Assembly (NCBI GenBank): GCA_963920575.1
Contig: OY986974.1
Span: 23,226,509-23,290,508 of the forward strand
Reading direction: 5' to 3'
From: Narthecium ossifragum
Lineage: Eukaryota; Streptophyta; Magnoliopsida; Dioscoreales; Nartheciaceae
Length of the DNA stretch: 64,000 bases
Shown here: in pieces, positions 59,866-64,000 of the stretch
Layout: the number at the start of each line of letters is the position of its first letter
How positions within the stretch are numbered: the stretch's first letter is position 1
The notes under the pieces: generated by a model
The model's input: the letters and a program-made list of their open reading frames with translations, nothing else
Told to the model about the DNA's origin: nothing
The model's database searches: none
Made by a program: the position numbers and the translations under genes

Positions 59866-61657
59866 CTCCTTGGAGCGACCGATCGCTCCTTGAGCCGCCA
59901 GTTGTCTTAAAGACAAGCTTCAGCGCGTCCGAACTCGGATCTTTTGATCCCAAACTCGCCTAAGGTTCTAACAAGCATATACATCATTCATATGGTTGTG
60001 TGTACACTATGTGGGTGTGCAACCAACAGTCAAGGTGTAATTTACCAAATTTCTCTTGGGGTCCAAAATCAACAATGTGATCAGACAGATCGCGCTCAAC
60101 GCGGAAAAAGGCCAACAAGGCATGCCCCCCAACCTACGCGGACAAGCCAGGTCAAAGGAACGGATCCTCACAGCCCATCACAGTCGCCGTTGTCAAGGCC
60201 GGATCTCCACACTGCCGTCGTCACCGCTCGTCATCTCATTCACTGCCACAACTTCGACGCCATTCTCCTCTTCCTCGATCGCCTCACCGTCGTTGCTGCC
60301 CATCGCCATATCACCTCATGATCTCCTCCACTCCATTTTCCGGCGAGATCCGGACCGATCCAGCGACATCTTCCTCCAAGCACCGCCACCGCCGACCTTG
60401 CTGGATCCGCCATCTCTGTAGCCTAACACCTCGATCTGACCCGGTAGATGGACTCCCCAATCACCCACAACTTCTTCTCCACTTATCCCAACCTTCGATG
60501 AGGCCTACTCGTCGGCGATCTACCTCCGGCAAAACTCAGTCTTCGGATTTCTCTACTAAATTTATCTTTTATCTTTTATCTTTTCTCGTTTCTCTTTACT
60601 TTTTTCTCCTTCAATCCCCCGTCTCTACCGTCATTCTCGTCAATCGGCCACCAGAATCATTCATTGATGTCCATCTATCCCTCCTATATTGGTCTTAACC
60701 GATGACGAGCTCCCAACTACACTTTTCTCTTTTTCATTTTACTCATTTTTTTCTATTTTCTCTTTCCTCCTCTTTACACCTCCTGATACAGCATCGCAAT
60801 GGCTGAGGACGGCGGACAACCACCAGATCTCACCGGTAATACGTTAGGAAAGAGTTGTGGGGCGACGAGAAGGTCAAATATGGGGATTTAGGAGATCGAG
60901 GTAGATGGAGATCCGACAACCTCTTACTCCAACCACACCGTCTCCGACCTCGCCATGGCATCCAGTAATTAAGATGTGGGAATAAGGGTATTTTGATTAT
61001 CAAAAAATCATAAGTAATTAACCATAACTGTCTTAAAATAATGTAAACACCTTAAATAAGATGAGGGTGGTGCACAGGTTAATAAGTTTCATTAAATTTG
61101 TCTAAACACCAATTACCTATACACGGGACTACTCCTCGCAACAATGGTACATCGTTGTATTTTTTTATACTTATGTCTTAACATCGAAGAACATCTTAGT
61201 TATTTCACAACTTGATATGTATTTTTATCAAAGTAATTTATCCATGCTATCACTTGTCAGATGAACTTGAAATATGTGCAATGATAAATGGATTCAAATA
61301 AATACAGTGTTGTTAACTACTCATGCACGAAAAGAGTAGAGTACAAGCCAGCTAGATATTAAGGGCAAAAAAAACTTTACTCTTTTATTCCATACTTGCT
61401 CTCTTATTCGATCAGGTCCTGGCAACAACCTCATACACATGAAACTCTCTCATTCTTAAAACTTCTTATTAAAAAGAGCCACCTCTTTTTTTAAGGGCAA
61501 AAAACTTTGCTCTTTTATTCCATACTAGCTCTCTTATTCAGGTCGATCTTTTGTTACAACAACCTCTAGACAAGAAAACTCTTTCATTGCAACACAAACT
61601 TATTCTTAAAACTCCTTATTAAAAAGAGCCACCTCTTTTATTTTTCATTATTCTCGT
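59866..61657. other. Spacer right of the chromovirus
   Basis: The first 80 bases continue the target (atcgctccttgagccgcc). Frames of 120-126 codons at 59944-60698 overlap one another and are rich in Ser/Pro/Arg; I take them as composition. 61361-61640 is a tandem duplication next to the 3' end of the hairpin-protein gene. Confidence 0.4.
61361..61640. repeat. Tandem duplication of about 135-145 bp
   Basis: The unit begins aagggcaaaaaaaactttac at 61361 and again (aagggcaaaaaactttgctc) at 61494. Both copies run through ttattccatact, tctcttattc, caacaacctc and end with ttaaaaagagccacctcttt. The second copy holds an extra 15 bases or so (ttgcaacacaaac). It lies at the 3' end of the gene below, within its likely 3' UTR. 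Confidence 0.9.
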
Positions 61658-62179
61658 TTAGCTAGCTCCTCCACCCTTAGTAGCCACAAACACCACCTCC
61701 TCCGCCCGTCCACCACGGCCACCCCTTTCCTTCTGCTGCTCTCTGTACTCCTCCTCGCACCGCCCCTCGCACCGCTCTCGATGGCGGGGGTCACGCTGCT
61801 GCCGGCAGTCCTGCTTGCACTCCTTCATCTGCTCGTCAGGATCCCCTCCCCTCCCTCTCTCCTCTTGGTAGCGCTCCCGGCACTGCTGCTGGCACCGCTC
61901 CTGCTCGCGGGGGTCGCGCCGGTCCCGGCACTCCTGCCTGCACTGCTGCAGGCGCTCCTGGGAGCCTCCCCTCTCGTCGCGGCCCATCTCCTCGCGGTAT
62001 TCCTCCTCACACTGCTGCTCGCACTGCCTGCGCTGCCACTCGCTCTGGCCGCCCCGGCGGCAGTCGCGCTGGCACTCCTCCAGCCGGCGCTCAGGGTCCT
62101 CACTGTAGGAGACCGAGAGGAGGACAGACAGGAGGAGGAGGAGGAGGGGGGTGAAGGCTTTCACTCTGCTGATCGCCAT
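61658..62179 (-). CDS. Secreted Cys-hairpin repeat protein, vicilin N-terminus-like (alpha-hairpinin type)
   Basis: I take the start at 62179 (MAISRV), which gives a clear signal peptide (PLLLLLLSVLLSVSYS) and places the TATA box correctly; the longer frame from 62404 runs through promoter DNA. The product has 173 residues. The mature part has three units of about 40 residues with the pattern C-x3-C, 10-13 residues, C-x3-C: ECQRDC/CEQQC, QCRQEC/CQQQC, ECKQDC/CEGRC. Linkers are rich in Arg, Glu and Gln. This is the alpha-hairpinin unit found in the N-terminal region of vicilin-like storage proteins, whose released pieces can be antimicrobial. After the third unit only about 20 residues follow and no cupin domain comes, so this is either a standalone hairpin precursor or a shortened vicilin gene. 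No intron is seen. Confidence 0.85.
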   Translation of the reverse strand: MAISRVKAFTPLLLLLLSVLLSVSYSEDPERRLEECQRDCRRGGQSEWQRRQCEQQCEEEYREEMGRDERGGSQERLQQCRQECRDRRDPREQERCQQQCRERYQEERGRGGDPDEQMKECKQDCRQQRDPRHRERCEGRCEEEYREQQKERGGRGGRAEEVVFVATKGGGAS

Positions 62180-62231
62180 AGTGACTAAAGAGAAGAAAGC
62201 TTCGGATGAGAGAGGAAGAGGAGGAGGTGAG

Positions 62232-62239
62232 TTTTTATA
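62232..62239 (-). promoter_or_regulatory. TATA box of the hairpin-protein gene
   Basis: On the minus strand CTCTATAAAAACTC, about 55 bases before the ATG at 62179. Spacing suits a short leader of about 25 bases. Confidence 0.75.
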
Positions 62240-62299
62240 GAGAGAAAAAAAGGTGGTGGAGTTGGACGTATGCGGGGAGGGTGAAGACCAGTGGACTCC

Positions 62300-62325
62300 C
62301 ATGCATGCAGGATGACACGTGCATG
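62300..62325 (-). promoter_or_regulatory. RY motif and G-box, proximal
   Basis: CATGCATG (62300-62307) and CACGTG (62316-62321), the latter followed by CATG. RY elements are bound by ABI3/FUS3/LEC2-type B3 factors, and the G-box/ABRE by bZIP factors. The pair is the classic module of seed storage protein promoters and supports expression in maturing seeds. Confidence 0.75.
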
Positions 62326-62397
62326 AGGGGGGGGGACGATGTGTACGAGGCCTCGGACGTTTCCGGCTAATAAATGGATGCATTAACCTCATGTCTT

Positions 62398-62405
62398 CAT
62401 GCATG
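62398..62405 (-). promoter_or_regulatory. RY motif, distal
   Basis: A second CATGCATG about 160 bases upstream of the TATA box, followed by another CATGCA-like site (ctacatgcag). Confidence 0.65.
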
Positions 62406-62409
62406 CACT

Positions 62410-63346
62410 ACATGCAGTTGGTTTTTGTCTTCTAGTGTGAAAGGACTGGCTAGCTTGCATTCTTAATATGGTCAGGTCATTTCCAAAATTTAGAACATTT
62501 GTGATCGCAGATGGTGCCTTGTTTCAGCATCCATTAATGCAACTCTAGATTTATAATGATGGCCTCGTCGCCCACTGGATCAAGCTTGTAGCCTTGGTCC
62601 AAGCCCGATCCAAACCGGCCCTGTGCATGACCTGGTGAATGATAGTCTAATGAGATCCGGCCCATACCTGTCCGAGGGCCCAGTCTGGCCCATAATCATT
62701 ATTAGGGACATCGGCCAGGACTTCAGGTCCGGCCCAACTTTTTCCAAATGGATACGTCTCATTTAAATCCCCGACGATCTTGCGATTTTTTAAGCGATAC
62801 GTGGAAGGATCGATAGTTATAAACTAATCATTATGTTGTTACCCTTGCAATGTGACAGGGGGCTATATATATTAACAATAGCATAACATGATTTCAAGGA
62901 ATCACTGAGATGTTGGTCAGAAATAACAAAGACTTTTCAAAATTCTCAACTCAAGAACTTGCTAAAAAAACTGGAAATTAATATAAAATAATACTACTGA
63001 AATTAATATTAATCTCTGAATCATATATAACCTAAGATGTTCTAACTGGAAGCTGGGATTGAACTTAGTAAAGCGACCATGCATGTTCTAACAAATGGGG
63101 TCATGAAAATGGTTCATACATCACAAAAAAAAATGAAAAACTAAAAACCCTATTGCGATGGATAAAAATGAAACCTAGCTATAGCAATCAAATGTGTTGG
63201 AAGATCCCAACTATGTAGTAGAGCGGTCCGATTGGAGTCGCCGGCGGCGGTGAAGGACCTAATCACAGATCGGAGACGCCGGCGGCGGTGAAGGACCTAA
63301 GCACAGAGCATGAGATAGTTAATAACTAGGTATAGCTAAAAACGAT
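62410..63346. other. Spacer between the hairpin-protein gene and the proline-rich gene
   Basis: AT-rich. A direct repeat of about 30 bases (cgccggcggcggtgaaggacctaa) occurs at 63239 and 63278. Nothing else coding is seen. Confidence 0.4.
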
Positions 63347-64000
63347 TCAGATTAGTAATAGGTGGCTGGCACAAATACCTGAGGCCGTTGGTGGCGGAGA
63401 TGCTGGTGGGGCCGGAGCCTCTGTAGGCGGTGATGCTGGAGGAATGCTCGGAGACTTTGGTGGCGGTGATGCCGGTGGCGGGCTTGGAGTCTCTGCAGGC
63501 GGCGGTGATGATGCATGTGAACACGAGCACGGAGTCTCAGGTGGCGGGCTAGGAGAAGTTGATGGCGGTGGGCTAGGAGAAGTTGATGGCGATGATGCCG
63601 GTGGCGGGCTTGGAGTCTCAGGCAGCGGTGATGCCGGTGGCGGGCTTGGAGTCTCAGGCAACGGTGATGCTGGCGGTGATGCTGGTGGCGGGGGCGGTGA
63701 TGCATGTGAGCATGAACACGAGCACGGAGCCTCGGGTGGCGGGGATGCCGGTGGCGGACTAGAAGACGTTGATGGCGGTGATGCCGGTGGCGGGCTAGGA
63801 GACGTTGATGGCGGTGATGCTGGTGGCGGGCTTGGAGTCTCAGACGGTGATGCCGGTGGCGGGCTTGGAGTCTCAGGTGATGCATGTGAGCACGAGCACG
63901 GAGTCTCAGGTGGCGGGCTTGGAGAAGTTGTTGGCGGTGATGCTGGTGGCAGGCTTGGAGTCTCAGGTGGCGGGCTTGGAGAAGTTGATGGCGGTGATGC
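63347..64000 (-). CDS. Pro/Ser/Ala-rich repetitive cell-wall-type protein, 5' end outside window
   Basis: The minus frame is open from 64000 to a TGA at 63347-63349 (217 codons). It is made of modules such as SPPPASPPSTSPSPPPETPS, with three inserted Cys modules (CSCSHAS or CSCSCSHAS). SPPP runs are extensin-like, and AS/PA/SP pairs are arabinogalactan glycomodules, so the product would be a heavily O-glycosylated secreted protein. A possible splice donor (CTCAG/GTATTT) at 63379/63378 suggests that the last nine residues may not be the real end. No signal peptide or GPI signal lies within the window. The frame reading His/Arg-rich repeats on the same strand is a shadow of this one. Confidence 0.6.
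   Translation of the reverse strand, partial: ASPPSTSPSPPPETPSLPPASPPTTSPSPPPETPCSCSHASPETPSPPPASPSETPSPPPASPPSTSPSPPPASPPSTSSSPPPASPPPEAPCSCSCSHASPPPPPASPPASPLPETPSPPPASPLPETPSPPPASSPSTSPSPPPSTSPSPPPETPCSCSHASSPPPAETPSPPPASPPPKSPSIPPASPPTEAPAPPASPPPTASGICASHLLLI

Noticed and set aside
60056..60698. Frames of about 125 codons, Ser/Pro/Arg-rich
   Set aside because: They overlap in different frames, with no splice logic and no recognisable domain.
61781..62188. 135-codon + frame, Leu/Ala/Pro-rich
   Set aside because: It is the exact antisense of the hairpin-protein gene; its repeats mirror the C-x3-C codons.
62180..62404. N-terminal 75-residue extension of the hairpin protein
   Set aside because: It runs through the TATA box and RY motifs and lacks signal peptide character; the ATG at 62179 is followed by a clear one.
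63352..63885. His/Arg-rich repetitive minus frame
   Set aside because: Alternate frame of the Pro-rich protein; HRHHR repeats are out-of-frame readings of its codons.

Overview
The window is nuclear DNA of a flowering plant. Genes have many introns with GT/AG borders in AT-rich introns, and they encode plant-type families: two pentatricopeptide repeat proteins, an FCS-like zinc finger protein, a type I inositol polyphosphate 5-phosphatase and a seed-type Cys-rich hairpin protein. Between them lie MITEs, simple repeats and a Ty3/gypsy chromovirus. The general look fits a non-grass monocot, but that is an impression; I cannot name the species.

Left part (1-18 kb): the 3' part of a P-class PPR gene (+), then a six-exon BUD32/PRPK kinase gene (+) that I could rebuild completely (226 codons). 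Facing it is a large SUV3-type mitochondrial RNA helicase gene (-), about 12 kb long. I found 15 of its exons; two introns have GC instead of GT donors, and one short exon expected from the family was not found.

Middle (18-43 kb): a gene-poor stretch with MITEs, then a nine-exon 5-phosphatase gene (+, 535 codons), a two-exon FLZ zinc finger gene (-), and a decayed inverted copy of the 3' half of the 5-phosphatase gene (-, about 33.4-35.4 kb). Next come an intronless 782-codon PPR gene (-) and, divergent from it across about 1 kb, a six-exon signal peptidase complex subunit 3 gene (+, 168 codons).

Right part (43-64 kb): this is accessory DNA. It holds a tandem duplication, a poly(A) retroposon that splits one copy of a repeat, two MITEs, a palindromic minisatellite of about 730 bp, and an LRR receptor-like gene that ends at its membrane helix and has no kinase. 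A complete Ty3/gypsy chromovirus follows, with closely similar LTRs and a target duplication but a ruined interior. Then come a small secreted Cys-hairpin (vicilin-N-terminus-like) gene with a seed-type promoter (RY motifs, G-box, TATA) and the end of a repetitive Pro/Ser/Ala-rich cell-wall-type protein that runs off the window.

The intact genes are mostly housekeeping: organelle RNA processing (PPR proteins, SUV3), tRNA t6A modification (BUD32), ER signal-peptide cleavage (SPC3), inositol phosphate signalling (5-phosphatase) and SnRK1-type signalling (FLZ). They do not form a single pathway. I did not find a convincing undescribed gene system. The most unusual items are the palindromic minisatellite, the inverted 5-phosphatase duplication, the recent but defective retroelement, the kinase-less LRR gene and the standalone hairpin-repeat gene.
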